A stretch of DNA of 6,298 nt from Prevotellaceae bacterium (lineage in GTDB: Bacteria > Bacteroidota > Bacteroidia > Bacteroidales > Bacteroidaceae). The stretch covers positions 1 to 6,298 of the forward strand of contig JAJPYP010000224.1 of the NCBI GenBank assembly GCA_021204885.1, given 5' to 3'. This document shows, piece by piece, positions 1 through 6,282 of this stretch. Positions within the stretch are counted from its first letter, which is position 1; every line of letters begins with the position of its first letter. The position numbers were made by a program, and so were the translations under genes. The notes beneath the pieces are model-generated. The model saw nothing but the letters and a program-made list of their open reading frames with translations. It was not told the origin of the DNA and did not search any database.

Positions 1-2
1 GA

Positions 3-788
3 TCCATCTTCGAGATCCGTGCCGTGGGCTCGGAGGCCAACTGCGCCTGCGCCATGATAGCCTTGAACAGCGCCTTGGCCCAGCAGCTCACCGCCTTCAA
101 GAAAGATGTGGACGCGCTCATCGAGAAGGGCGAGCCCAAGCTGTCGGCTATTCTGGAGGTGGTGCGCAAGTACATCAAGATATGCAAGCCCATCCACTTC
201 GACGGCAACGGCTACAGCGACGAGTGGAAAGAAGAGGCCCGTCGTCGTGGCTTGGATTGCGAGACGAGCGTGCCCATCATCTTCGACAACTACTTGAAGC
301 CCGAGACCATCGAGATGTTCGAGTCCGTCGGCGTGCTCAACAAGAAAGAGCTCGAAGCCCGCAACGAGGTGAAGTGGGAAACCTACACCAAGAAGATACA
401 AATCGAGGCCCGCGTCTTGGGCGACTTGGTGCTCAACCACATCATCCCCATCGCCACGCAATACCAAACCGGGTTGATAGACAACGTGTACAAGATGCGC
501 GACCTCTTCCCCGCCGAGAAAGCCGCCAAGCTCACGGCCAAGAATGTGGAGCTCATCGAGGAGATCGCCGACCGCACCGCCTTCATCAAGGAGCATGTAG
601 ATGCCATGATCGAGGCCCGCAAGGTGGCCAACAAGATAGAGTGCCTGCGCCAGAAGGCCATCGCATACCACGACAACATCGTGCCCATGATGGAGCAGAT
701 ACGTTACCACATCGACAAGCTCGAGCTCATCGTCGACGACCAGATGTGGACGCTGCCCAAATACCGCGAATTGCTATTTGTCAGATAA
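3..788 (+). CDS. glnN: Type III glutamine synthetase (GlnN), C-terminal part; 5' end outside window
   Basis: Glutamine synthetase makes glutamine from glutamate, ammonia and ATP in the cytoplasm, the entry point of nitrogen assimilation. The open frame runs in from the left edge, so there is no start here; the in-frame GTG at 24 is an internal Val codon. The visible 261 residues begin SIFEIRAVGSEANCACAMIA, which resembles the FEFRAVGSxANCAxAM segment I associate with GlnN-type enzymes. They continue with the helical C-terminal region typical of the long type III form (FKKDVDALIEKG, then KPIHFDGNGYSDEW, and NYLKPETIEMFESVGVL). Type III enzymes are about 700-730 residues, so roughly the last third is present. 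The frame is intact to TAA at 786-788 and is GC-rich like copA and cls. Family assignment is by recognition of these segments, not by alignment. Confidence 0.93.
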   Translation, partial: SIFEIRAVGSEANCACAMIALNSALAQQLTAFKKDVDALIEKGEPKLSAILEVVRKYIKICKPIHFDGNGYSDEWKEEARRRGLDCETSVPIIFDNYLKPETIEMFESVGVLNKKELEARNEVKWETYTKKIQIEARVLGDLVLNHIIPIATQYQTGLIDNVYKMRDLFPAEKAAKLTAKNVELIEEIADRTAFIKEHVDAMIEARKVANKIECLRQKAIAYHDNIVPMMEQIRYHIDKLELIVDDQMWTLPKYRELLFVR

Positions 789-796
789 ATAAGTAA

Positions 797-864
797 CCGG
801 GGAACGACGTGTCCATCCCCTGAATGTATTCAAGACTCGACACGCCCCGGACACTATTTCTTTT
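797..864 (+). terminator. Likely intrinsic terminator of glnN
   Basis: Nine bases after the glnN stop, CCGGGG (797-802) plus CGTGTC (808-813) pair exactly with GACACG (839-844) plus CCCCGG (845-850). This gives a 12-bp stem with a 5-nt bulge (AACGA) on the left side and a 25-nt apical region that can fold further (TGAA-TGTA-TTCA). A T-rich run (TATTTCTTTT, 855-864) starts a few bases beyond the stem. The bulge and the gap before the T-run make it imperfect, but position and polarity suit termination of the glnN transcript. Confidence 0.55.
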
Positions 865-884
865 GTTGGTTGTTTTAAGTTTAC

Positions 885-918
885 AAGGGGAGCATTACCG
901 CGAGGCAATGCTCCCCTT
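885..918. repeat. Perfect 12-bp inverted repeat with GCGA tetraloop
   Basis: AAGGGGAGCATT (885-896) is the exact reverse complement of AATGCTCCCCTT (907-918). The 10-nt loop ACCGCGAGGC can close further: an A/C mismatch, then CC-GG pairs capped by GCGA, a GNRA-type tetraloop. No T-run follows on either strand, so it is not a standard intrinsic terminator. It may be a dispersed palindromic repeat or a structured 3' RNA element of the glnN read-through transcript. Confidence 0.75.
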
Positions 919-942
919 AATGTATCCTTGACACATTAAGGG
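914..942. repeat. 10-bp inverted repeat overlapping the preceding stem
   Basis: CCCTTAATGT (914-923) is the exact reverse complement of ACATTAAGGG (933-942), with a 9-nt loop ATCCTTGAC. Bases 914-918 also belong to the right arm of the 885-918 stem, so the two stems cannot both be complete at once. An A-run follows (GGGAAAA). Confidence 0.7.
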
Positions 943-964
943 AAAACTACTCCTCACCACCCCT

Positions 965-1017
965 CCAAACCTCCCCTCATAGGGGAGGCTTGGTCGGCCT
1001 GAAGGCCTCCGAAGCCT
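965..1017. repeat. AGGGGAGG palindrome cluster, likely dispersed Bacteroidetes intergenic repeat
   Basis: CCTCCCCT (970-977) pairs with AGGGGAGG (981-988) across a CAT loop. After one A/C mismatch the stem extends with CCAA (965-968) to TTGG (990-993). A second, competing fold uses AGGCT (986-990) with AGCCT (1013-1017) and TCGG (994-997) with CCGA (1009-1012), enclosing GGCC-TGAA-GGCC. Short CCTCCCCT/AGGGGAGG palindromes are a type I recognise as recurring between genes in many Bacteroidetes; dispersal in this genome is inferred. Confidence 0.6.
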
Positions 1018-1059
1018 TAATATATATCCTACATTAGTGAAGATTTCACAAAAGATCGC

Positions 1060-1067
1060 TATCTTTG
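1060..1067 (+). promoter_or_regulatory. Bacteroidetes -7 box upstream of the nuclease gene
   Basis: TATCTTTG fits the Bacteroidetes TAnnTTTG -7 consensus exactly and lies 21 bases before the ATG at 1089. No clear TTTG -33 box is seen at the usual 19-21 bp spacing, so the promoter may be weak or activator-dependent. The leader would be very short, and AGAGGA (1075-1080) can act as the ribosome binding site 8 nt before the start. Confidence 0.5.
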
Positions 1068-1088
1068 TCGGATTAGAGGACATAATAT

Positions 1089-2222
1089 ATGGTATCTGAA
1101 GAGAACATGCAGACATTGTCTGTGCTGACTGAAATGAAAGAGCATTGGGAAGATGACCGGACCCCGTCTTTCGATGACTTGTCCCATTATATATCCCAAA
1201 CGCACGTATACACGCAAACCGTCGCATTCAAGTCTATAAACCAATTGTTCACATTGAGAAATTGGTTAGTGGGGTATTATATTGTAGAATACGAACAAAA
1301 TGGAAGAGACCGCGCTGAATATGGGGAACGACTGCTCAAAAGACTTGAAGAGGAAATACATTGTCGCGGACTCAATGAAACACTTTTCAAGATTTCCCGA
1401 ACCTTTTATCTGACGTATCCTCAGATACGTGAGCTCTTCCCATCTGTAAAAAGTGCGACACTGTCGCACCAATCTGAAAGAAGTGCGACGTTGTCGCACC
1501 AATTCATGACACCGCCGCAAAAACTTATCGGCAGTTTGTCGTTCTCCCACATTAGAGAGATGATGACGGAAAGCGACCCGATGGCCCGCTTCTTCTATGA
1601 AACGGAATGTATAAAAGGATGTTGGTCAGTCAGAGAACTGCGCCGGCAGATTTCCACCAATCTATATTTCCGCAGCGGCGTCAGTCAGAATCCGCGACTT
1701 CTCCTTGATAATGTAGAGAAGCGTTCAGAATCGACGTTAATGGATATTCGTCAGCCTTTTACTTTCGAATTTCTCGGCCTTGACGCAAAAGAGGCATATT
1801 CCGAAAAGGATTTAGAAGACTCTCTAATCGTTCATTTAGAAGAGTTCCTGTTGGAATTGGGAAAGGGATTCTGCTTTGAAGCCCGACAAAAACGCATTAT
1901 AATCGACGATGAATACTATTTTGCCGACTTGGTCTTCTATAATAGGATCCTGCATTGTAATGTCATCTGCGAGTTGAAAAACGATGCGTTCAGACACGAA
2001 TATCTGGGGCAGTTAAACGCCTACGTCTCTTATTATAAAGAGAACGAGATGCATGATGGGGACAATCCTCCGGTAGGCATATTGCTATGTACCAAGAAAG
2101 GAAAGAAAATGGTTGAATACGCCATAGCAGGAATGAGCAATCAGCTGTTTGTATCGACATATATGCTTCACCTGCCGGATAAAACAAGTCTGGAACAATT
2201 CCTGATGTCAGAGTTAAAATAG
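1089..2222 (+). CDS. DUF1016/YhcG-family PD-(D/E)xK nuclease-domain protein
   Basis: This 377-residue cytoplasmic protein has the two-part YhcG architecture. An N-terminal DUF1016 domain spans about residues 30-115 (INQLFTLRNWLVGYYIVEYEQ, then KISRTFYLTYPQIRELFP). It continues after a variable linker (SFSHIREMM, RFFYETECIKGCWSVRELRRQI). A C-terminal nuclease fold spans about 223-375. The core looks complete: helix acids near E243, catalytic D280 in FADLVFY, E295-x-K297 in ICELK, and Q308 in GQLNAYV. The family is thought to cut or bind DNA and often sits in accessory or defence loci; its biological role is not established. The ATG at 1089 is supported by AGAGGA and a -7 box; Met7 (1107) is an alternative. 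The linker carries the duplicated peptide SATLSHQ (122-128 and 132-138). The gene is much more AT-rich than its neighbours (line 1261-1320 is 38% GC, against 63% for 2701-2760 in copA), suggesting acquisition. Confidence 0.88.
   Translation: MVSEENMQTLSVLTEMKEHWEDDRTPSFDDLSHYISQTHVYTQTVAFKSINQLFTLRNWLVGYYIVEYEQNGRDRAEYGERLLKRLEEEIHCRGLNETLFKISRTFYLTYPQIRELFPSVKSATLSHQSERSATLSHQFMTPPQKLIGSLSFSHIREMMTESDPMARFFYETECIKGCWSVRELRRQISTNLYFRSGVSQNPRLLLDNVEKRSESTLMDIRQPFTFEFLGLDAKEAYSEKDLEDSLIVHLEEFLLELGKGFCFEARQKRIIIDDEYYFADLVFYNRILHCNVICELKNDAFRHEYLGQLNAYVSYYKENEMHDGDNPPVGILLCTKKGKKMVEYAIAGMSNQLFVSTYMLHLPDKTSLEQFLMSELK
1451..1500 (+). repeat. Two 17-bp palindromes in a 30-bp tandem repeat inside the nuclease gene
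   Basis: GTGCGACACTGTCGCAC (1453-1469) is a perfect palindrome with 8-bp arms around a central C. GTGCGACGTTGTCGCAC (1483-1499) has 7-bp arms. They start exactly 30 bases apart and the surrounding bases (AAGTGCGAC... and ...CACCAAT) also repeat, so the reading frame is kept. The repeat encodes SATLSHQ twice, in the linker between the DUF1016 N-terminal domain and the rest of the protein. Confidence 0.85.
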
Positions 2223-2225
2223 ACT

Positions 2226-2241
2226 TGTATCTCTTGATACA
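2226..2241 (+). promoter_or_regulatory. Inverted repeat over the copA -33 region, possible operator
   Basis: TGTATC (2226-2231) and GATACA (2236-2241) are perfect inverted arms around TCTT. The repeat covers the proposed -33 element of the copA promoter, a usual place for a repressor or activator site. No regulator is encoded nearby and the sequence does not match an operator I can name, so its role is inferred. It is too short and lacks a T-run on the + strand to be a good terminator for the nuclease gene. Confidence 0.35.
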
Positions 2242-2263
2242 CCATAAAAAAAGACTATTTTTG
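2233..2263 (+). promoter_or_regulatory. copA promoter, Bacteroidetes type
   Basis: TATTTTTG (2256-2263) matches the TAnnTTTG -7 box exactly, and CTTG (2233-2236) is a one-off match to the -33 TTTG with a 19-bp spacer. Transcription would begin near 2270, after the upstream in-frame TTG at 2225 but before the ATG at 2288. This favours 2288 as the true copA start and indicates that copA-cls has its own transcript independent of the nuclease gene. Confidence 0.65.
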
Positions 2264-2287
2264 CAAGACAGTAATGCCGTCCACACC

Positions 2288-4552
2288 ATGAAAGCCCCAA
2301 GAACCGTACAGAAGCGTTTTCCCGTCACCGGATTGGGATGCGCCGCCTGCGCCGTGCGCGTGGACAAGACACTCCACAAGCAGCCCGGTGTGGTCGAAGC
2401 CGCCGTGAACTACGCCACCGCCATGGCCACGGTGACCTACGACCCCGCCCTCACCTCTGCCGAAGCCTTGCGGCATGCCGTGGAAGAGGCCGGCTACGGA
2501 CTCATCGTGGAAGCCGAAGAGGAGAAAGCCGCCGAGCAAGCCGATGCCGAGCACGAGCGACGCTACCGCACCTTGCAGTTCCGCACCACGTGGGCGGTGA
2601 TACTCACCCTGCCCGTCTTCATCATCAGCATGTTCCTGCACCACCTGCCTTGGGGCGACTACGTATGCTGGCTGCTCGCCACCCCCGTGGTGTTCTGGTT
2701 AGGACGCGGCTTCTTCATCGGCGCTTGGCAGCAACTCAGGCACGGCACCGCCAACATGGACACCTTGGTGGCCGGCAGCACCGGCATCGCCTACCTCTTC
2801 AGCCTCTTCAACCTCCTCTTCCCCGGCTTCTGGCTCTCGCGCGGCATCTATCCCCACGTCTACTTCGAGGCCGCCAGCGTCATCATCACCTTTATATTAT
2901 TGGGCCGATTGCTCGAAGAGCGAGCCAAGGGACGCACCTCGCAAGCCGTCAAGCAGCTCATGGGCCTGCAACCCAAAACGGTCACCCTCCTCTTGCAGGC
3001 AGGCAGGCAGACGCGGGAGATACCCATCGGGCAGATACGCCCCGGCGACACGCTGCTCGTCAAGCCGGGCGAGCGCATCGCCGTAGACGGCACCGTTGTC
3101 CAAGGCAGCTCGTATGTAGACGAGAGCATGCTCAGCGGCGAGCCCATACCGCAAGCCAAAGAGGCGGGCGCCCAAGTCTATGCCGGCACCATCAACCAAA
3201 AGGGCAGCTTCTCTTTCCGTGCCGACAAGACCGGCGACGACACCCTGCTGGCCAAGATTATCCGCGCCGTGCAAGAGGCGCAAGGCAGCAAGGCACCCGT
3301 GCAGCAATTGGTCAACAAGGTAGCCGCCGTGTTCGTGCCCGTCATCATGGGCATCGCCCTGCTCTCGCTTGTACTTTGGATTGTACTCGACCCTGCCGAC
3401 GGCACCGTGCGCGGCCTCTTGGCGTTGGTCACCGTGCTCATCGTGGCCTGCCCCTGCGCCTTGGGGCTTGCCACACCCACCGCCATCATGGTGGGCATCG
3501 GCAAGGGAGCCACGGCAGGTATCCTCATCAAAGACGCCGAAAGCTTGGAGACCGCCCGCAAGATAGACACCATCGTCATGGACAAGACCGGCACCCTCAC
3601 CGAAGGCCATCCTGTGGTTACCCAGCTGCGCTGGAACAAACAAGCCGTTAAGGCCAAGGAAGATGGCCGCCCGTTGGAAAGCATCCTGCACAGCTTGGAG
3701 AGCCGCTCCGAGCACCCCTTGGCCCAGGCCGTAGCCACCCGCCTGCAAGAGGCCCCGCTCGTCGAGGTGGGCGCATTCGCCCACATCACAGGCAGGGGCC
3801 TTTATGGCGACGTGCAAGGCCAGCGTTACTACGTGGGCAACCGCAAGCTCTTGGAAGAGAACGGCGTGCACTTGCCCCCACCGCTCCAGCAAGAGGCCCA
3901 CGAGTGGGCCGAAGCGGCGCAGACCGTCATCTGGTTCGCCGACAAGCGCCAAGCCCTTGCCATCGCCGCCGTGGCCGACCGTCTTAAAGCCACCTCCCTA
4001 CAAGCCGTATCCACCTTGCGCAAGGAAGGCATCGAAGTCTACCTGCTCACGGGCGACAACGAAGCCACCGCCCGCTCTGTGGCCCGCCAAGCCGGCATCA
4101 CCCATTACCGCGCCGGCGTGCTGCCCGCAGAGAAAGCCGCCTTCATCAAGGAGCTGCAAGGGCAAGGCAAGCATGTGGCCATGGCAGGCGACGGCATCAA
4201 CGACTCGGCCGCCTTGGCCCAGGCCCACCTTGGCATCGCCATGGGCAGCGGCAGCGACATCGCCATAGAGGCCGCACCCATGACCATCATCTCCTCCGAC
4301 CTCTCCAAGATACCCCAGGCCTTGCGCCTGTCGCGCCTTACGGTGCGCACCATCCGCCAGAACCTCTTCTGGGCATTCATCTACAACATCGTGGCCGTTC
4401 CCATCGCCGCCGGCGTGCTCTATCCCCTATACGGCTTCCAGCTCAACCCCATGATAGCCGGAGCGGCCATGGCCTTGAGCAGCGTCAGTGTGGTCACCAA
4501 CAGCCTGCGGTTACGTGGTGCCCGGCTCACCCCCAAGCCCCCCAAGCCATGA
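2288..4552 (+). CDS. copA: Cu(I)-exporting P1B-type ATPase (CopA)
   Basis: This 754-residue inner-membrane pump uses ATP to export Cu(I) from the cytoplasm. It has one N-terminal heavy-metal-binding domain (about 10-75) with GLGCAAC (C18, C21). Hydrophobic helices follow at about 102-118, 122-145, 158-180 and 191-207. The actuator loop has ESMLSGEP (279-286), and the membrane metal site is CPC (388-390). The catalytic domain has DKTGT (phosphorylated D432), SEHPLA (H476-P477), TGDN (588-591) and GDGIND (634-639). Cu(I)-type signatures in the last helices are Y699-N700 and MALSS followed by N738-S739 (728-739). SGE replaces the commoner TGE, a conservative change. Length is normal for a one-domain CopA. 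The start at 2288 is chosen because the frame's upstream TTG (2225) precedes the promoter's -7 box. It overlaps cls by ATGA. Confidence 0.95.
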   Translation: MKAPRTVQKRFPVTGLGCAACAVRVDKTLHKQPGVVEAAVNYATAMATVTYDPALTSAEALRHAVEEAGYGLIVEAEEEKAAEQADAEHERRYRTLQFRTTWAVILTLPVFIISMFLHHLPWGDYVCWLLATPVVFWLGRGFFIGAWQQLRHGTANMDTLVAGSTGIAYLFSLFNLLFPGFWLSRGIYPHVYFEAASVIITFILLGRLLEERAKGRTSQAVKQLMGLQPKTVTLLLQAGRQTREIPIGQIRPGDTLLVKPGERIAVDGTVVQGSSYVDESMLSGEPIPQAKEAGAQVYAGTINQKGSFSFRADKTGDDTLLAKIIRAVQEAQGSKAPVQQLVNKVAAVFVPVIMGIALLSLVLWIVLDPADGTVRGLLALVTVLIVACPCALGLATPTAIMVGIGKGATAGILIKDAESLETARKIDTIVMDKTGTLTEGHPVVTQLRWNKQAVKAKEDGRPLESILHSLESRSEHPLAQAVATRLQEAPLVEVGAFAHITGRGLYGDVQGQRYYVGNRKLLEENGVHLPPPLQQEAHEWAEAAQTVIWFADKRQALAIAAVADRLKATSLQAVSTLRKEGIEVYLLTGDNEATARSVARQAGITHYRAGVLPAEKAAFIKELQGQGKHVAMAGDGINDSAALAQAHLGIAMGSGSDIAIEAAPMTIISSDLSKIPQALRLSRLTVRTIRQNLFWAFIYNIVAVPIAAGVLYPLYGFQLNPMIAGAAMALSSVSVVTNSLRLRGARLTPKPPKP
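4549..4552 (+). promoter_or_regulatory. ATGA stop/start overlap of copA and cls
   Basis: The bases ATGA contain both the cls start (ATG, 4549-4551) and the copA stop (TGA, 4550-4552). The preceding bases (CCCCAAGCC) offer no Shine-Dalgarno match, so cls initiation probably depends on ribosomes finishing copA. This is direct evidence for one shared mRNA. Confidence 0.85.
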
Positions 4553-5988
4553 CCGAGTGGAACATCCTCATAGGGCAGATAGCCATCGGCACGTTCGAGA
4601 TACTCTACGCCGCCGTCGTCATCGGCACCATCGTGGTGGTCATCCTCGACAACCGCCACCCCGTCAAGACCATGGCATGGGTACTGGTGCTCACCTTCCT
4701 GCCCATCATCGGCCTGCTGCTCTATTTCTTCTTCGGACGCAGTCGCCGCCACGAGCGCATCATCTCCAAGAAAGGCTACGACCGCCTGTTGAAGCGCCCC
4801 GTAGAAGAGTACAAGGACCAAGAGACTTGCCCCCTGCCCGAAGCCTACCGTCCCCTTATCCACTTCTTCCACAGCACCGGCCGGGCTCTGCCCTTCGACG
4901 GCAACCGCTTGGACACCTACACATCGGGCTACACCATGCTGCCCTCGCTCATAGCCCGGCTACAACAAGCCAAGCACCACATCCACTTGGAGTCGTACAT
5001 CTTCGCCGACGACCCCATAGGCCGCCTCGTGCGCGACGTGCTCATAGAGCGGGCCAAAGCAGGCGTGGAGGTGCGCGTCATCTACGACGACGTGGGCTGC
5101 TGGCATGTACCCCGCCGCTTCTTCGAGACCATGCGCGAGGCGGGCGTGGAGGTACGCGCCTTCCTGAAGGTGCGCTTCCCCCTCTTCACCAGCAAGGTGA
5201 ACTACCGCAACCACCGTAAGATCGTGGTCATCGACGGCCGTGTGGGCTTCGTGGGCGGCATGAACTTGGCCCTGCGCTACGTGCGCGGCGTGCCGTGGGG
5301 CGTGTGGCGCGACACCCACATACTGCTCGAAGGAAGGGCGGTACACGGCTTGCAGACCGCCTTCCTGCTCGACTGGTACTTCGTGGACCAGACGCTCATC
5401 ACCTCCTCGGCCTACTTCCCCAAGACCGACGACCACGGCGATATCCTCGCGCAGATAGTCACCGGCAACCCCATAGGCCCATGGAAAGAGATCATGCAAG
5501 GCCTTGTCAAAGCCATCGCCTCGGCACGCAAGTACTTCTACATGCAGACCCCCTATTTCCTGCCCACCGAAGCCGTGGCCGAAGCCATGCAGACGGCAGC
5601 CTTGGCCGGCGTGGACATCCGCCTAATGCTGCCCGAGCGCTCCGACAGCCCCTTGGTGCACCTTGGTTCCTGCTCCTACTTGGCCGACCTGCTGCGTGCC
5701 GGCGTCAAGGTGTATCTCTACCATAAAGGTTTCATCCACTCCAAGCTCATGGTCTCCGACGACCTGCTCTCCACCGTAGGCTCCACCAATGTGGACTTCC
5801 GCAGCTTCGAGCACAACTTCGAGGTGAACGCCTTCCTCTACGACAAGGCCACGGCCTTGCAGATGCACGACATCTTCCTTGCCGACCAGCGCGACAGCCG
5901 CCAGCTCTTCCTGAAGAACTGGGTAAAGCGCCCCTTCTACCGCAAGGCCGCCGAAAGCTTGGTGCGGCTGCTGGCGCCGCTGCTGTAA
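4549..5988 (+). CDS. cls: Cardiolipin synthase, phospholipase D family
   Basis: This 479-residue membrane enzyme joins two phosphatidylglycerol molecules to give cardiolipin and glycerol. Two N-terminal membrane segments (about 11-33 and 42-62) precede the linker GRSRRHERIISKKGYDRLL. Two phospholipase D catalytic motifs follow. The first is H222-R-K224-(x)4-D229 in NHRKIVVIDG, with GGMN after it. The second is H397-S-K399-(x)4-D404 in HSKLMVSD, with GSTN after it. HIHLESYIF (144-152), GVWRDTH (251-257) and YMQTPYFLP (331-339) are typical of bacterial Cls, and length is normal. Its ATG lies within the ATGA that also contains the copA stop, so translation is probably coupled and it should be expressed with copA. 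No promoter of its own was seen. The assignment to Cls rather than another phospholipase D protein rests on the membrane segments and these motifs. Confidence 0.94.
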   Translation: MTEWNILIGQIAIGTFEILYAAVVIGTIVVVILDNRHPVKTMAWVLVLTFLPIIGLLLYFFFGRSRRHERIISKKGYDRLLKRPVEEYKDQETCPLPEAYRPLIHFFHSTGRALPFDGNRLDTYTSGYTMLPSLIARLQQAKHHIHLESYIFADDPIGRLVRDVLIERAKAGVEVRVIYDDVGCWHVPRRFFETMREAGVEVRAFLKVRFPLFTSKVNYRNHRKIVVIDGRVGFVGGMNLALRYVRGVPWGVWRDTHILLEGRAVHGLQTAFLLDWYFVDQTLITSSAYFPKTDDHGDILAQIVTGNPIGPWKEIMQGLVKAIASARKYFYMQTPYFLPTEAVAEAMQTAALAGVDIRLMLPERSDSPLVHLGSCSYLADLLRAGVKVYLYHKGFIHSKLMVSDDLLSTVGSTNVDFRSFEHNFEVNAFLYDKATALQMHDIFLADQRDSRQLFLKNWVKRPFYRKAAESLVRLLAPLL

Positions 5989-6011
5989 ATGAAAAATATG
6001 CGACAGATTAC

Positions 6012-6233
6012 ATGATGCAGGCATTCACCGACGCTTACGCGCCCGATAATAAAGTCGATGAAATGGCGCATTTCGTCTATCGGCGCACCTACGAGCATGG
6101 CTTGGTCACGATAAACGAGTGTAAGCGTATTCTTAACAACGAAAGCACACGCCGCCCGAACCCATTGACCACACACTCCCGTAGCAAGGTAAAAAGTACT
6201 GACGCATTTAAAGCGTGTTTATTCCATGTGTGA
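6012..6233 (+). CDS. Doubtful small hypothetical ORF, 73 codons
   Basis: An ATG-ATG start 23 bases after the cls stop opens a 73-residue frame (MMQAFTDAYAPDNKVDEMAH...) ending TGA at 6231-6233. I do not recognise it. The first 42 residues, to about ECKRILNNE, read like a plausible helical segment (MAHFVYRRTYEHGLVTINECKRIL). The tail (STRRPNPLTTHSRSKVKST) looks like random or frameshifted sequence, so it may be a remnant of a longer gene. No ribosome binding site is visible. Base composition is intermediate between the nuclease gene and copA-cls. The overlapping minus-strand frames are no more convincing. Confidence 0.3.
   Translation: MMQAFTDAYAPDNKVDEMAHFVYRRTYEHGLVTINECKRILNNESTRRPNPLTTHSRSKVKSTDAFKACLFHV
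6057..6077. repeat. Short inverted repeat, 9-bp arms with one G-U
   Basis: GATGAAATG (6057-6065) can pair with CATTTCGTC (6069-6077) across a GCG loop; eight pairs are canonical and one is G-U. No T-run follows. It lies inside the doubtful ORF and could be chance. Confidence 0.35.
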
Positions 6234-6274
6234 GATGGTGAAGCCCGTATGTATAACTTTATAGAACGCGCCCG

Positions 6275-6282
6275 CAAAAATA
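6275..6282 (-). promoter_or_regulatory. Possible minus-strand -7 box
   Basis: Read on the minus strand this is TATTTTTG, identical to the copA -7 box. A -33 partner would lie beyond the right edge of the window. It would drive leftward transcription toward the copA-cls 3' end, where no convincing minus-strand gene is seen, so an antisense or non-coding transcript, or chance, are the options. Confidence 0.2.

Larger units (their letters stand above)
789..1088. other. 300-bp intergenic tract with consecutive palindromes, no gene
   Basis: No credible protein or recognised RNA gene lies here; the minus-strand open frames crossing it have low-complexity, shadow-like translations. From left to right it holds the glnN terminator-like stem (797-850), a T-rich stretch (855-876), two overlapping stem-loops (885-942), a palindrome cluster (965-1017), an AT-rich segment (1018-1050) and the promoter box of the nuclease gene (1060-1067). 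The density of inverted repeats is far above that of the coding regions. Confidence 0.7.

Noticed and set aside
885..942. CRISPR array or tRNA gene in the intergenic tract
   Set aside because: There is no regularly spaced direct repeat with unique spacers, and no cloverleaf with a T-loop consensus (GTTCRANNC); the structure is inverted repeats only.
895..1227. Minus-strand 110-codon ORF over the palindromic tract
   Set aside because: It reads through inverted repeats and the start of the nuclease gene; no family resemblance and no ribosome binding site.
1451..1500. CRISPR-like repeat in the nuclease gene
   Set aside because: Only two units with 30-bp period, lying in an open reading frame that they preserve; better explained as an internal coding repeat.
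2225..2287. TTG-initiated extension of copA by 21 residues
   Set aside because: The extension (MYLLIHHKKRLFLQDS...) overlaps an exact TAnnTTTG promoter box, is not typical of CopA N-termini, and the ATG at 2288 places the metal-binding domain at the usual position.
3122..3145. SGE in place of TGE in the CopA actuator loop as a possible inactivating change
   Set aside because: Ser for Thr is a conservative change, and all other catalytic motifs are intact.
2338..3651. 437-codon + strand ORF in another frame of copA
   Set aside because: The translation is dominated by R, H, P and A, typical of out-of-frame reading in GC-rich DNA, and has no domain.
2897..3952. 351-codon minus-strand ORF opposite copA
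   Set aside because: It is a shadow of a GC-rich gene: the translation is rich in G, A, H and L with no recognisable domain, while the + strand frame has every CopA motif.
4488..5219. 243-codon + strand ORF overlapping copA and cls
   Set aside because: Low-complexity R/H/P-rich translation in the wrong frame across two well-supported genes.
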